A stretch of 64,000 nucleotides of DNA from Salinarimonas rosea DSM 21201. GTDB lineage: Bacteria; Pseudomonadota; Alphaproteobacteria; Rhizobiales; Beijerinckiaceae. Position 1 is the stretch's first letter. Each line of letters starts with the position of its first letter. The translations under genes were made by a program, and so were the position numbers. Below, one piece after another: positions 43,623 through 53,458 of this stretch. The notes beneath the pieces were generated by a model that worked only from the letters and a program-made list of their open reading frames with translations, did no database searches and was not told where the DNA came from. The stretch covers positions 111,876-175,875 of the forward strand of contig NZ_AUBC01000014.1 of NCBI RefSeq assembly GCF_000429045.1, read 5' to 3'.

Positions 43623-44020
43623 GGCGCCTCTTCGCCCCGGCGCTCGCCGCGCTGCTCCTCGCCGCGGCCCCGGCTCCCTCGAGCGCGCAGGACGCGCCGC
43701 CCGCGGAGCAGGTTCCCGCACCGGCTCCCGCCTACGAGCCCGAGCTCCTGCGGCTCTCCGAGGTGATGGGCGCGCTCGCCTTCCTGCGCGACCTGTGCGG
43801 CGCGGCGGACGCAGCCGAGTGGCCGGCGCGCATGCAGGGCCTCATCGACGCCGAGGGCGAGACGCGCGCCCAGCGGCTCGCCGGAGCCTACAATCGCGGC
43901 TACCGCGCCTTCGCGCTCACCTACCGCGTCTGCACGCCGGCCGCGGAGCGCGCGATCACGGGCTACCTCGTCGAGGGCGAGCGCCTCTCCCGGGCGGTGG
44001 CGCGGCGTTTCGGGGGCTGA
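43619..44020 (+). CDS. TIGR02301 family secreted protein
   Basis: A 133-residue protein with a signal peptide (MRRLFAPALAALLLAAAPAPSSAQ) and the TIGR02301 core: LLRLSEVMGALAFLRDLCG, then RLAGAYNRGYRAFALTYRVC, keeping two Cys likely to form a disulfide. The family is restricted to Hyphomicrobiales and relatives and has no known function. It overlaps the Nudix gene by four bases (ATGA), a coupling often seen in these genomes. Confidence 0.88.
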   Translation: MRRLFAPALAALLLAAAPAPSSAQDAPPAEQVPAPAPAYEPELLRLSEVMGALAFLRDLCGAADAAEWPARMQGLIDAEGETRAQRLAGAYNRGYRAFALTYRVCTPAAERAITGYLVEGERLSRAVARRFGG

Positions 44021-44039
44021 CGCCGCGCGGCTGGCGCGC

Positions 44040-44924
44040 TCACCGCGGCTGGCAGCGGGCGCAGTAGAAGGTGGAGCGGCCCGATTGGACGATCCGCTCC
44101 ACAATCCCGCTGCAGCCCGGCGCCGCGCAGGGCTCGCCCTCCCGGTCGTAGACCTTGAATCCGTGCTGGAAATAGCCGAGCGAGCCGTCGGCATGGGCGA
44201 AGTCGCGCAGCGTCGAGCCGCCGGCGGCGACGGCCTCGTTCAGCACCGCGCGAATCTCCTGCGCCAGCCGATGCGCGCTCGCGCGCGGGCGCCCGGTCCT
44301 CGTCGCGACGATTCCCGCCGGCGCCTCCGGATGCAGCCCCGCGCGGTGGAGCGCCTCGCAGACGTAGATGTTGCCGAGCCCCGCGATCAGCCGCTGGTCC
44401 AGGAGCGCGGCCTTGAGCGGGGCGATCTTGCCGCGGAAGAGCGCCGCCAGGGTCTCGCCCGACAACGCGTTCCCCAGAGGCTCGATGCCGAGCCCGGCGA
44501 AGTGCTTGCACGCGGCGAGCCCCGTCGAGGGCACGAGGTCCATGTAGCCGAAGCGGCGCACGTCGTTGTAGGTGACCCGCGCGCCGGTGTCGAAATCGAA
44601 GACGACGTGGTCGTGCAGCGGCATCGTGCCCGGCGCGTAGTGGAACTCGCCCGGCGTGATCACCCCGTGGGCGTGCTCCACGGTGAAGCGGCCGGTCATG
44701 CCCAGGTGCATGATCAGGCTCTCGCCCGTTGAGAGATCCGCGACGAGGTACTTCGCCCGGCGCGACAGCGCCTCGACCCGCGCGCCTGCCAGGCGTGCGG
44801 GAAAGCGCGGCGGGAAGGGAAAGCGCAGGTCCGCGCGGCGCTGGTCCACCTTCGTGAACCGCGCGCCCACCATGGCGGGCTCGAGCCCACGGCGGACGGT
44901 CTCGACTTCGGGAAGCTCGGGCAT
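44040..44924 (-). CDS. mutM: Formamidopyrimidine-DNA glycosylase MutM (Fpg)
   Basis: A 294-residue bifunctional glycosylase/AP lyase removing 8-oxoguanine and formamidopyrimidines. The catalytic N-terminus [15 protein letters not shown] supplies Pro and Glu, the Lys lies in [10 protein letters not shown], helix-two-turn-helix in [21 protein letters not shown], and a C-terminal zinc finger has Cys pairs in CAAPGCSG and YCARCQ. Gene order with ubiE and ubiB is conserved in alphaproteobacteria; mutM is divergent from ubiE. Confidence 0.97.
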   Translation of the reverse strand: MPELPEVETVRRGLEPAMVGARFTKVDQRRADLRFPFPPRFPARLAGARVEALSRRAKYLVADLSTGESLIMHLGMTGRFTVEHAHGVITPGEFHYAPGTMPLHDHVVFDFDTGARVTYNDVRRFGYMDLVPSTGLAACKHFAGLGIEPLGNALSGETLAALFRGKIAPLKAALLDQRLIAGLGNIYVCEALHRAGLHPEAPAGIVATRTGRPRASAHRLAQEIRAVLNEAVAAGGSTLRDFAHADGSLGYFQHGFKVYDREGEPCAAPGCSGIVERIVQSGRSTFYCARCQPR

Positions 44925-45064
44925 ATGTCTCGGCGTCGGGTGCGTGTCGCGGGGGCGCGCGGGTGGGAAAAGCGGCCCGCGCGCCTAGATCAGATAGCCT
45001 CGGCCCGCGCCTTTCGCTATGTCTCCCGGCGACGCGGGGCGCGAGCGCGAGAACGGTGGACGCG

Positions 45065-45817
45065 ATGGTGGACGAGACGACGACCCATTTCGGCGAGAGG
45101 ACGATCCCGCTCGAGGAGAAGCAGGGCCTCGTCGACGACGTGTTCCGCTCGGTGGCGCGCCGCTACGACCTGATGAACGACCTGATGTCCGCGGGCCTCC
45201 ACCGGGCCTGGAAGGACGCGATGGTCGTGTCGCTGCGCCCGGCGCGCACCCGCCCCTTCGCCCATCTGGACGTCGCGGGGGGCACGGGCGACGTCGCCTT
45301 TCGCGTGCTCGACGAGGCCGGGCCGGCGGCGCGGGTCACGGTCCTCGACATCAATCCCGAGATGCTGGCGGTGGGCCGCGATCGGGCGGGGGCGCGCTAC
45401 GGCTCGCGCGCCACCTTCGTCGATGGCAACGCCGAGGTCCTGCCCTTCCCCGACAAGAGCTTCGACGCCTACACGATCGCCTTCGGCATCCGCAACGTGC
45501 CGCGCATCGAGGCGGCGCTCGCCGAGGCGCACCGCGTGCTGAAGACCGGCGGACGCTTCCTGTGCCTCGAGTTCTCGATGCCCGACATCCCGGGCTTCGA
45601 CCGGATCTACGACGCCTATTCCTTCAACGTCATCCCGCGCATCGGCAAGGCCGTGACCGGGGATGCGGAGAGCTACCGCTACCTCGTCGAGTCGATCCGC
45701 CGCTTCCCCACGCCGGGCGTCTTCGCCGACATGATCGAGGAGGCGGGCTTCCGGCGCGTGTCGCACCGGCCGATGACCGGCGGCATCGTGCGCCTGCATT
45801 CGGGCTGGAAGATCTGA
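45065..45817 (+). CDS. ubiE: Demethylubiquinone/demethylmenaquinone methyltransferase UbiE
   Basis: A 250-residue class I SAM methyltransferase acting on the C-methylation step of ubiquinone synthesis. It shows [35 protein letters not shown], motif [27 protein letters not shown] and CLEFSMPD, all UbiE blocks, ending RLHSGWKI. The ATG at 45065 gives the usual N-terminus. ubiB follows after 13 bases. Confidence 0.96.
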   Translation: MVDETTTHFGERTIPLEEKQGLVDDVFRSVARRYDLMNDLMSAGLHRAWKDAMVVSLRPARTRPFAHLDVAGGTGDVAFRVLDEAGPAARVTVLDINPEMLAVGRDRAGARYGSRATFVDGNAEVLPFPDKSFDAYTIAFGIRNVPRIEAALAEAHRVLKTGGRFLCLEFSMPDIPGFDRIYDAYSFNVIPRIGKAVTGDAESYRYLVESIRRFPTPGVFADMIEEAGFRRVSHRPMTGGIVRLHSGWKI

Positions 45818-45830
45818 TGGGCGCGCGCTC

Positions 45831-47396
45831 GTGATCGGTGCCGCCGTCCATATCGCGCGCATGGCGCGCGCCGGGTTCGTGCTCGCCCGCGAGGGCGCGC
45901 TCGGCCTCGTCGACCCGTCCGTCCTGCCGCCGCTGCCGCGGCTCGGGCTGAAGCTCGCCCGCCTCGTCGAGCGCATGGACGCGGGGTCGTCGCGCAGCCG
46001 CCTCTCGGCGGCGCTCGTGCGGCTCGGGCCGTCCTACGTGAAGTTCGGCCAGTTCCTGGCGACGCGCCCCGACATCGTCGGCTTCCAGGCCGCGCGCGAC
46101 CTCGAGAGCCTGCAGGACCGGCTGCCGCCCTTCCCGCGCGAGGAGGCGGTGCGCGTCGTCGAGGAGGCGCTGGGGCGCCCGATCGAGGCGATCTTCTCGC
46201 ATTTCGGCGAGCCGGTGGCTGCCGCCTCCATCGCCCAGGTCCACCGCGCGGTGATGAAGACGCCCGAGGGCGGCGAGCAGGTGGTCGCGGTCAAGGTCGT
46301 GCGGCCCGGCGTTCGCCAGCGCTTCGCGCAGGACTTGCAGGACATGCGCTTCGCGGCGCGCGTCTTCGAGGGCTACGACCCGGAGGCGCGCCGCCTGAAG
46401 ATGGTCGAGGTGGTGGAGACGTTGGCGCGCTCCGTCGTCATCGAGATGGACCTGCGGCTCGAGGCCGCCGCCCTCTCCGAGCTCGCCGACAACACCAAGA
46501 CCGATTTCGAGTTTCGGGTGCCCAAGCCCGAGTGGGACCTCACCGATCGCGAGGTGCTCACCCTCGAGTGGATCGACGGCATCAAGCTCAACCGGCCCGA
46601 GGACATCGACGCCGCCGGGCACGACCGGGTGGCGCTGGCGCGCATCGTCATCCAGAGCTTCCTGCGCCAGGCGATCCGCGACGGCTTCTTCCACGCCGAC
46701 ATGCACCCGGGCAACCTCTTCGTCGACGCGCGCGGGCGGCTCGTGGCGGTGGACACCGGCATCATGGGCCGGCTCGGGCACCGCGAGCGGCGGTTCCTCG
46801 CCGAGATCCTGCTCGGCTTTATCCAGCGCGACTACGTGCGCGTGGCCGAGGTGCATTTCGAGGCGGGCTACGTGCCCCCGCGCCATTCCGTGCTCGATTT
46901 CGCCCAGGCCATCCGCGCCATCGGCGAGCCGATCCACGACCGGCGCGCCGACGAGATCTCCATGGCCCGCGTGCTGGCGCTGCTGTTCGAGGTCACCGCC
47001 ATCTTCCAGATGCAGACGCGCACCGAGCTCGTCATGCTGCAGAAGACCATGGTCGTGGTCGAGGGCGTCGCGCGACGCCTCGACCCGCATCTCGACATGT
47101 GGACCATCGCCGAGCCGGTGGTGCGCGAGTGGATCGAGCGCAACCTCGGCCCCATCGGCAAGATCGAGGACGTCGGCCGCGGCGCCCGCACGCTCTTCGG
47201 CGTGCTCCAGGATCTGCCGGACATCGCGGTGCGCGCCGAGCGGCTCCTGGTGCAGCTCGAGCAGGGCACCGAGCGCGGCATCGCGCTCGCGCCCTCGTCC
47301 ATCGAGCGCGCCGGCGAGGCGGCGGCGGGCCGCGGCCGGGCGCTGGTGATCGGGGTGTGGGTGATCGCGATCGCGCTGGTGGTTTCGCTGTTCTGA
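45831..47396 (+). CDS. ubiB: Ubiquinone biosynthesis kinase-like protein UbiB
   Basis: A 521-residue UbiB/ABC1 atypical kinase needed for ubiquinone synthesis. It has the KxGQ motif (VKFGQFLATRPD), the Ala-rich loop AAASIAQVH, the ExD/catalytic segment FFHADMHPGNLFVDARG and two C-terminal membrane segments, the last being VIGVWVIAIALVVSLF. In the metal-binding triad the usual Asp-Phe-Gly reads Asp-Thr-Gly (AVDTGIMGRLG), an unusual change of the Phe. The GTG start at 45831 begins VIGAAVHIARM, 13 bases beyond ubiE. Confidence 0.95.
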   Translation: MIGAAVHIARMARAGFVLAREGALGLVDPSVLPPLPRLGLKLARLVERMDAGSSRSRLSAALVRLGPSYVKFGQFLATRPDIVGFQAARDLESLQDRLPPFPREEAVRVVEEALGRPIEAIFSHFGEPVAAASIAQVHRAVMKTPEGGEQVVAVKVVRPGVRQRFAQDLQDMRFAARVFEGYDPEARRLKMVEVVETLARSVVIEMDLRLEAAALSELADNTKTDFEFRVPKPEWDLTDREVLTLEWIDGIKLNRPEDIDAAGHDRVALARIVIQSFLRQAIRDGFFHADMHPGNLFVDARGRLVAVDTGIMGRLGHRERRFLAEILLGFIQRDYVRVAEVHFEAGYVPPRHSVLDFAQAIRAIGEPIHDRRADEISMARVLALLFEVTAIFQMQTRTELVMLQKTMVVVEGVARRLDPHLDMWTIAEPVVREWIERNLGPIGKIEDVGRGARTLFGVLQDLPDIAVRAERLLVQLEQGTERGIALAPSSIERAGEAAAGRGRALVIGVWVIAIALVVSLF

Positions 47397-47446
47397 GCGA
47401 GGGCGCGGCGCTTGCGGACGCGAAAGCGGCGCGCTCTTCTGCGCGG

Positions 47447-48922
47447 ATGAACCACGCTCCCACCTTCCTCGGCCTCGACCTCGGCACCTCCGCCCTCAAG
47501 GCCGTGCTCGTCGACGAGGCGCAACGCGTCCTCGCCAGCGCCGAGATCCCCCTCGACACGCAGCGCCCCCGCCCGCTCTGGTCGGAGCAGGATCCCGACA
47601 CCTGGTGGGACGCCGCTGTCGCCGCGCTCGCCGCTTTGCGCGCACAGGCGCCCGACGCCTATGCCGCGACCCGCGCCATCGGCCTCTCCGGCCAGATGCA
47701 CGGCGCGACGCTGCTCGACGCCGGCGACCGCCCGATCCGCCCGGCGATCCTGTGGAACGACGGCCGCGCGCACGAAGAGGCGGCTTCGCTCGCGGCCGGG
47801 CACCCGGGTCTCGCCGCGACCGTCGGCGTGAAGCCGATGCCCGGCCTCGGCGCGCCGAAGCTCGCCTGGCTCGCCCGGCACGAGCCGGAGGCCTTCGCCC
47901 GCATCCGCACCGTCCTCCTGCCGAAGGACTACTTGCGCCTGCGCCTCTGCGGGGAGCGCGCCACCGACATGTCGGACGCCGCCGGGACCTGGTGGCTCGA
48001 CCAGGCGCGCCGCGACTGGTGCGACGCGGCGCTCGCCGCCGGCGGCCTCGACCGCGCGCGCATGCCCCGTCTCGTCGAGGGCACGGAGCCGACGGGCGTC
48101 GTGAGGCCGGCGATCGCGGCGCAGCTCGGCCTCACCGAGGGCGTGATCGTCGCGGGCGGCGGGGGCGACGTGGCGGCGGGGGCGGTGGGCCTCGGCGCGG
48201 TGGACGAGGGCGCGGCGTTCGTCTCGCTCGGCACCTCGGCGCAGATCTTCGTCGCGAGCGCGGCGTATCGCGCGGCGCCCGACGCCCTCGTCCACGCCTT
48301 CTGCCATTGCGTGCCGCAGCGCTGGTTCGCCATGGCGGCGATGCTGAACGGCGCGAGCGTGCTCGCCTGGGCCGCGCGCCTTCTCGGCCTCTCCGTCGCG
48401 GACGCCCTCGCCGCCGCCGCGCGCGAGCCCGACGGCCCGAGCCGCGTCCTGTTCCTGCCCTATCTCGCCGGCGAGCGAACCCCGCACGACGACCCGCACG
48501 CGCGCGGCGTGCTCGTCGGCCTCGACACGGATGGCGGCCCCGGCGCGGTGATGCGCGCCGTGCTCGACGGCCTCGTCCTCTCGATGGTGGACGGCCGCGA
48601 CGCGCTCGCGGGCGCGGGCGTCGCGGTGCCGGGTGCGGGGCTGATCGGCGGCGGCGCGCGCAGTGCGTTCCTCGCGCGCCTGCTCGCCTCCGCCCTCGAC
48701 GCGCCGCTGACGCGCTACAGCGGCGGCGAGGCCGGCCCGGCCGTCGGCGCGGCGCGCCTCGGCAGGATCGCGGCGACGGGCGCCTCGGTGGCGGAGATCG
48801 CGACGCCGCCGCCGATCCTCGACGTCACGGCGCCCGACCCGGCGCTGCGAGACGCCTATGCCGAGCGCCTGCCGCGCTGGCGGGCGCTGTACCGGGCGCT
48901 GCGGGAGGAGTTCCGGCGCTGA
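47447..48922 (+). CDS. xylB: Xylulokinase-like FGGY carbohydrate kinase
   Basis: A 491-residue FGGY-family kinase. The N-terminal ATPase motif is LGLDLGTSALKAVLVDEA, the substrate region IGLSGQMHGATLLD is typical of xylulokinase, and the C-terminal domain has FLPYLAGERTPHDDP and IGGGARSAFLARLLA. It phosphorylates D-xylulose, or a related ketose, with ATP. Convergent with the ROK regulator gene six bases away and close to the importer genes, it fits the uptake and phosphorylation of a single sugar. The ATG at 47447 starts the core. Confidence 0.88.
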   Translation: MNHAPTFLGLDLGTSALKAVLVDEAQRVLASAEIPLDTQRPRPLWSEQDPDTWWDAAVAALAALRAQAPDAYAATRAIGLSGQMHGATLLDAGDRPIRPAILWNDGRAHEEAASLAAGHPGLAATVGVKPMPGLGAPKLAWLARHEPEAFARIRTVLLPKDYLRLRLCGERATDMSDAAGTWWLDQARRDWCDAALAAGGLDRARMPRLVEGTEPTGVVRPAIAAQLGLTEGVIVAGGGGDVAAGAVGLGAVDEGAAFVSLGTSAQIFVASAAYRAAPDALVHAFCHCVPQRWFAMAAMLNGASVLAWAARLLGLSVADALAAAAREPDGPSRVLFLPYLAGERTPHDDPHARGVLVGLDTDGGPGAVMRAVLDGLVLSMVDGRDALAGAGVAVPGAGLIGGGARSAFLARLLASALDAPLTRYSGGEAGPAVGAARLGRIAATGASVAEIATPPPILDVTAPDPALRDAYAERLPRWRALYRALREEFRR

Positions 48923-48928
48923 GCGCCT

Positions 48929-50134
48929 TCACGCCCGCATCAGCGTGTTCTGGTCGATCAGGTACCGCTCCGACAGCGCCAGCCCTGCCGCGCCGAGCGC
49001 CCGCGCGAGGGGGCCGATGCGGCCGGGCCGCAGCGTCGGGCGCGCGATGCCGGTGTCGGGCAGGTGCGCCACCTCCCGCGCCGTGGCCGAGATCAGCCTG
49101 TCACGCACCGCGGACGGGAAGATGCCGTCCACCACCGCCGTCTCGATCTCGACGAGGGCCGCGGCGGAGACGATCGCCATGGCGAGCGCCTCCGCGGCGC
49201 GGTCGATCCAGGCCGTCAGGTGCGGCTCGAAGGCGGCCCAGTCGCCGTCCGGGCGCCAGATGCCGGCGGTGTCGATCCCCGCCCGCTCGAGGCGTCGCTC
49301 GAGCAGGAGGAGCGAGGCCTCGTCGAGGAGCTGGCGCGGGCGTCCGTCGGGGCCGCGCAGCGGCAGCGAGCCGATGGCGGCGGCGTTTCCGGTGCGGCCG
49401 ACGAAGAGGCCGTCGTTGAGGGCGAGCCCGCCGCCGACGAAGGTGCCGACGAAGATCGTCAGGGCGTCGCCCACGCGCTCGGCGCCGCCGAACAGCATCT
49501 CCGCCGCGCAGGCGGCGGTCGCGTCGTTGTGGAGCCCGACCGGGCAGCCGAGCCGGGCGGCGAGATGCCGGCGCACGTCCGCCTCCCGCCAATCGTCCAT
49601 GACGCCCGGCGGCGCGCCGACGATGTCGCTCCAGCTCCAGATCTCGAAGGGCATTGCGATCCCGGCCCCCGCCAGCCGGCTCGCCCGGGCGCCGAGCTGG
49701 GCGACGAGCGCATCCGTCGTGTCGTCGATGAAGCGCGTCACCTGGGCGAGGCGTGGATAGGGATAGCCGATCGTCTCCCGCGCCCGCACCCGGCCCACGA
49801 GGTCGACCAGCACCACGTCCGTGGAGCGCCGCCCGATCTTCACGCCGATGGCGTAGGCGCCATCCGGGTCGAGCGACATCGGCACCGAGGGCTGGCCCAC
49901 GCGGCCGCGCTGGGGCGCGCCGCGGCGCACGAGCCCGTCGGCCTCGAGATGGCGCACGATCACCGAGGCGGCCTGGGCCGAGAGGCCGGTGAGGCGGGCG
50001 ATCTCGGTCTTGGTCAGCGGCCCGCCTCGCCACAGGAGCGAGAGAACGAGCCGCTCGTTGTAGGCGCGGACGCCCGTCTGGTTCGAGCCCCGATGCAGGG
50101 TCGAGGCGTCTCGTCTCGAGGGGCCGGCCAGCAT
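48929..50134 (-). CDS. ROK family transcriptional repressor of the sugar cluster
   Basis: A 401-residue regulator with an N-terminal MarR/XylR-like winged helix (GGPLTKTEIARLTGLSAQAASVIVRHLEADGLV) and a ROK sugar-kinase-like domain (AIGVKIGRRSTDVVLVDL, HNDATAACAAEML, FVGGGLALNDGLFVGRTGN). The zinc-binding Cys cluster of ROK kinases is absent, consistent with a regulator that binds sugar but does not phosphorylate. It is divergent from the FrcB-like gene across a long inverted repeat, the likely operator. Confidence 0.88.
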   Translation of the reverse strand: MLAGPSRRDASTLHRGSNQTGVRAYNERLVLSLLWRGGPLTKTEIARLTGLSAQAASVIVRHLEADGLVRRGAPQRGRVGQPSVPMSLDPDGAYAIGVKIGRRSTDVVLVDLVGRVRARETIGYPYPRLAQVTRFIDDTTDALVAQLGARASRLAGAGIAMPFEIWSWSDIVGAPPGVMDDWREADVRRHLAARLGCPVGLHNDATAACAAEMLFGGAERVGDALTIFVGTFVGGGLALNDGLFVGRTGNAAAIGSLPLRGPDGRPRQLLDEASLLLLERRLERAGIDTAGIWRPDGDWAAFEPHLTAWIDRAAEALAMAIVSAAALVEIETAVVDGIFPSAVRDRLISATAREVAHLPDTGIARPTLRPGRIGPLARALGAAGLALSERYLIDQNTLMRA

Positions 50135-50183
50135 GGTTCCGCATCTCTCCTCGCGCGCAGGATGCGCCGGCCCGGCGGACCGG

Positions 50184-50218
50184 TCAATAACTAAATCATA
50201 ATGAATTAGTTATTGACA
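50184..50218. promoter_or_regulatory. AT-rich inverted-repeat operator and divergent -35 boxes
   Basis: Eleven-base perfect arms (50184-50194 and 50206-50216) flank an 11-base AT-rich spacer, standing out sharply from GC-rich surroundings. Each arm runs into a -35-like hexamer pointing outwards: TTGACA at 50213-50218 for the FrcB-like gene and TTGACC on the minus strand (50182-50187) for the ROK gene. Binding of the ROK protein would therefore occlude both promoters. Confidence 0.7.
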
Positions 50219-50295
50219 GCCGATGCGTGCCGGTGTGCACTCGGCGCACGGCCGCGACGAACGGTCGACAGGAAACGCCGACGGGAGGAGAGACG

Positions 50296-51321
50296 ATGCG
50301 CAAGACGATCGCGTTCGCGCTGGCGGGTGTCGCCGGCGCGGCCCTGATGCAGGCCGCTCCGGCGGTGGCGCAGGAGACCACCGCCTGCCTGATCACCAAG
50401 ACCGACGCCAATCCGTTCTTCGTGAAGATGCGCGAGGGTGCCGAGGCGGCCGCCGCCGAGAACGGGATCGAGCTGCAATCCTATGCCGGGCGCATCGACG
50501 GGGACGTCGACAGCCAAATCCAGGCGATCGAGTCCTGCATCGCGGCCGGCGCCAAGGGCATCCTGATCACGCCCTCCGATTCTGCCGGCCTCGTGCCGCT
50601 CGTCGAGCAGGCGCGCGGGCAGGGCATCCTCGTCATCGCGCTCGACACGCCGTTCGAGCCCGCGAGCGCTGCGGACGCCACCTTCGCCACCGACAACCGT
50701 CTCGCCGGCGAGCTGATCGGCCGCTGGGCGGCGGCGCAGCTCGGGGACGCGGCGGCGGACGCGAAGATCGTCTCGCTCGACCTCAACGCCATGACGCCGA
50801 GCGTGGACTACCTGCGCAATCAGGGCTTCCTCGCCGGTTTCGGGGTCGACGTGAAGGACCCGAACGTCATCGGCGACGAGGACGACCCGCGCTATGTCGG
50901 CCGCGACGTGACCAACGGCAACGAGGAGGGCGGGCGCACCGCCATGGAGAGCCTGCTCCAGGCACATCCCGACCTCAACGTGGTCTACACGATCAACGAG
51001 CCCGCGGCGGCGGGCGCCTACGAGGCCTTGCGCGCGGTCGGGCGCGAGGACGAGGTGATGGTGGTCTCCGTCGATGGCGGCTGCCCGGGGGTGCGCAACG
51101 TCCAGGAGGGCGTCATCGGCGCGACCTCGATGCAGTTCCCGCTGCTCATGGCCTCGCTCGGCATCGACGCGATCGCGCAGTACGCGCAGGACGGCACCCT
51201 GCCCGAGCCCTCGCCGGGCCTCGACTTCTTCAACACCGGCGTCGAGCTCGTCACCGACCAGCCGGTGGAGGGGATCGAGTCGATGACGGCGGAAGAAGGC
51301 CTCGAGCGCTGCTGGGGCTGA
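50296..51321 (+). CDS. frcB: Sugar ABC transporter substrate-binding protein (FrcB-like)
   Basis: A 341-residue periplasmic binding protein of the type I (ribose/galactose-like) fold. A signal peptide of about 29 residues ends APAVAQ. The mature protein begins [22 protein letters not shown] and includes [19 protein letters not shown] and [17 protein letters not shown]. Length, composition and a single-domain ATPase partner downstream resemble the Sinorhizobium FrcBCA fructose/mannose/ribose importer, although the nearby xylulokinase-like gene suggests a pentose or pentitol; the sugar is not fixed. ATG 50296 follows GGGAGGAG. Confidence 0.83.
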   Translation: MRKTIAFALAGVAGAALMQAAPAVAQETTACLITKTDANPFFVKMREGAEAAAAENGIELQSYAGRIDGDVDSQIQAIESCIAAGAKGILITPSDSAGLVPLVEQARGQGILVIALDTPFEPASAADATFATDNRLAGELIGRWAAAQLGDAAADAKIVSLDLNAMTPSVDYLRNQGFLAGFGVDVKDPNVIGDEDDPRYVGRDVTNGNEEGGRTAMESLLQAHPDLNVVYTINEPAAAGAYEALRAVGREDEVMVVSVDGGCPGVRNVQEGVIGATSMQFPLLMASLGIDAIAQYAQDGTLPEPSPGLDFFNTGVELVTDQPVEGIESMTAEEGLERCWG

Positions 51322-51340
51322 GGCGTCGGCATCGTCCTGC

Positions 51341-51491
51341 ACGCCCCACACCCCCGGCCCCTCTCCACGAGGGAGAGGGGAGCACGTCGCACCTGTCATC
51401 GGGCATGGCGGCCGGACGGTCGACGTCGTCGATTTCGGCCGCCACGGATCTCCCCTCTCCCTCGTGGAGAGGGGTCGGGGGTGTGGGGCGT
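51341..51491. repeat. REP-like hairpin pair between binding-protein and permease genes
   Basis: Two 41-base arms (51341-51381 and 51451-51491) are inverted copies with a single mismatch, 69 bases apart. Each arm itself contains a hairpin CCCCTCTCC-ACGA-GGGAGAGGGG, and the intervening sequence contains another pair (GGCGGCCG and CGGCCGCC). The whole fold resembles a BIME between two genes of an operon, a position where such elements stabilise upstream mRNA and raise binding-protein over permease expression. Confidence 0.85.
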
Positions 51492-51560
51492 CGCGGTCGG
51501 GCGATCCGTCGATGCAGCGCGAGCGGACCCGCCTGAGACTCGTACGATGAGGGAACGAGG

Positions 51561-52594
51561 ATGCATCCGCCTGAGACCACCGCCGAGGGTCCCGCCTCCT
51601 TCGGGCACAAGCGCACCGCGCTCGGGCGCGTGCAGGCCTTCCTGCACGCCTACCCGACCATGGTGCCGGTCGTGGTGCTCGCTCTCTCGCTGGTCGCCTT
51701 CGGCTTCATCGCCGGCGAGCGCTTCTTCTCGCCGTTCAACCTGTCGCTGATCATGCAGCAGGTGACGGTGATCGGCATCCTCGCCGCGGCGCAGAGCCTC
51801 GTCATCCTCACCGCCGGCATCGATCTCTCGGTCGCCGCGATCATGGTGCTGACGACGGTCGCCATGGGCCAGCTCGCCGTCGAGCTCGGCCTGCCGGCGG
51901 GGATCGCGATCCCCATCGGCCTGATAGTGGGCATCGCCTGCGGCACGCTGAACGGGCTCCTCGTGACGCGGCTGAAGCTGCCGCCCTTCATCGTCACGCT
52001 CGGCACCTGGAACGTCTTCTTCGCGCTGAACCTCTGGCTGTCCGGCGCGCAGTCGATCCGCTCGCAGGCGATCGATGCCGAGGCGCCGGCGCTGAAAGTC
52101 TTCGGCCAGAGTTTCGGCCTGTTCGGGACGCAGTTCACCTTCGGCTCGATCCTGCTCCTCGTCCTGTTCGCGACGCTCTGGTACCTGCTCAACCGCACCG
52201 CCTGGGGCCGGCACGTCTACGCGGTCGGCGACGACAAGGACGCGGCCGAGCTCGCCGGCATCCGCACCGACCGGGTGCTCGTCTCGGTCTACGCGCTCGC
52301 CGGCCTCGTCTGCGCCATCGGCGCCTGGGCCGCCATCGGCCGGCTCGGCTCGATCTCGCCGCAGAGCTTCTACGAAGGGAACCTGCAATCGATCACCGCC
52401 GTGGTGATCGGCGGCATCAGCCTGTTCGGCGGGCGCGGCTCGATCATGGGGGCGCTGATCGGCGCGCTGATCGTCGGCGTCTTCCAGTCGGGGCTGCGGC
52501 TCGCGGGCGTGGACGTGCTCTGGCAGGTCTTCGCCATCGGCTGGCTGATCATCGTGGCGGTGGCGATCGACCAGTGGATCAGGAAGGTGGCGTC

Positions 52595-52598
<4 letters not shown>
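51561..52598 (+). CDS. frcC: Sugar ABC transporter permease (FrcC-like)
   Basis: A 345-residue inner-membrane permease of the branched-chain/ribose type with about nine to ten helices. Conserved segments include GILAAAQSLVILTAGIDLSV, GTLNGLLVTRLKLPPFIVTLGT and GGISLFGGRGSIMGALIGAL. After a charged N-terminus with HAYPTMVPVVVLALSL, the first helix starts near residue 33. The stop overlaps the ATPase gene start by four bases. Confidence 0.88.
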
Positions 52599-53371
<773 letters not shown>

Positions 53372-53458
53372 GATGCCGGCGGCGGCCCACCGGCGGCGTT
53401 CCGCGCGCGGGTCACGCCCGAGAGCGAAAGGTCGCCGCGGCGGCTCGCCTGCCCGGCC

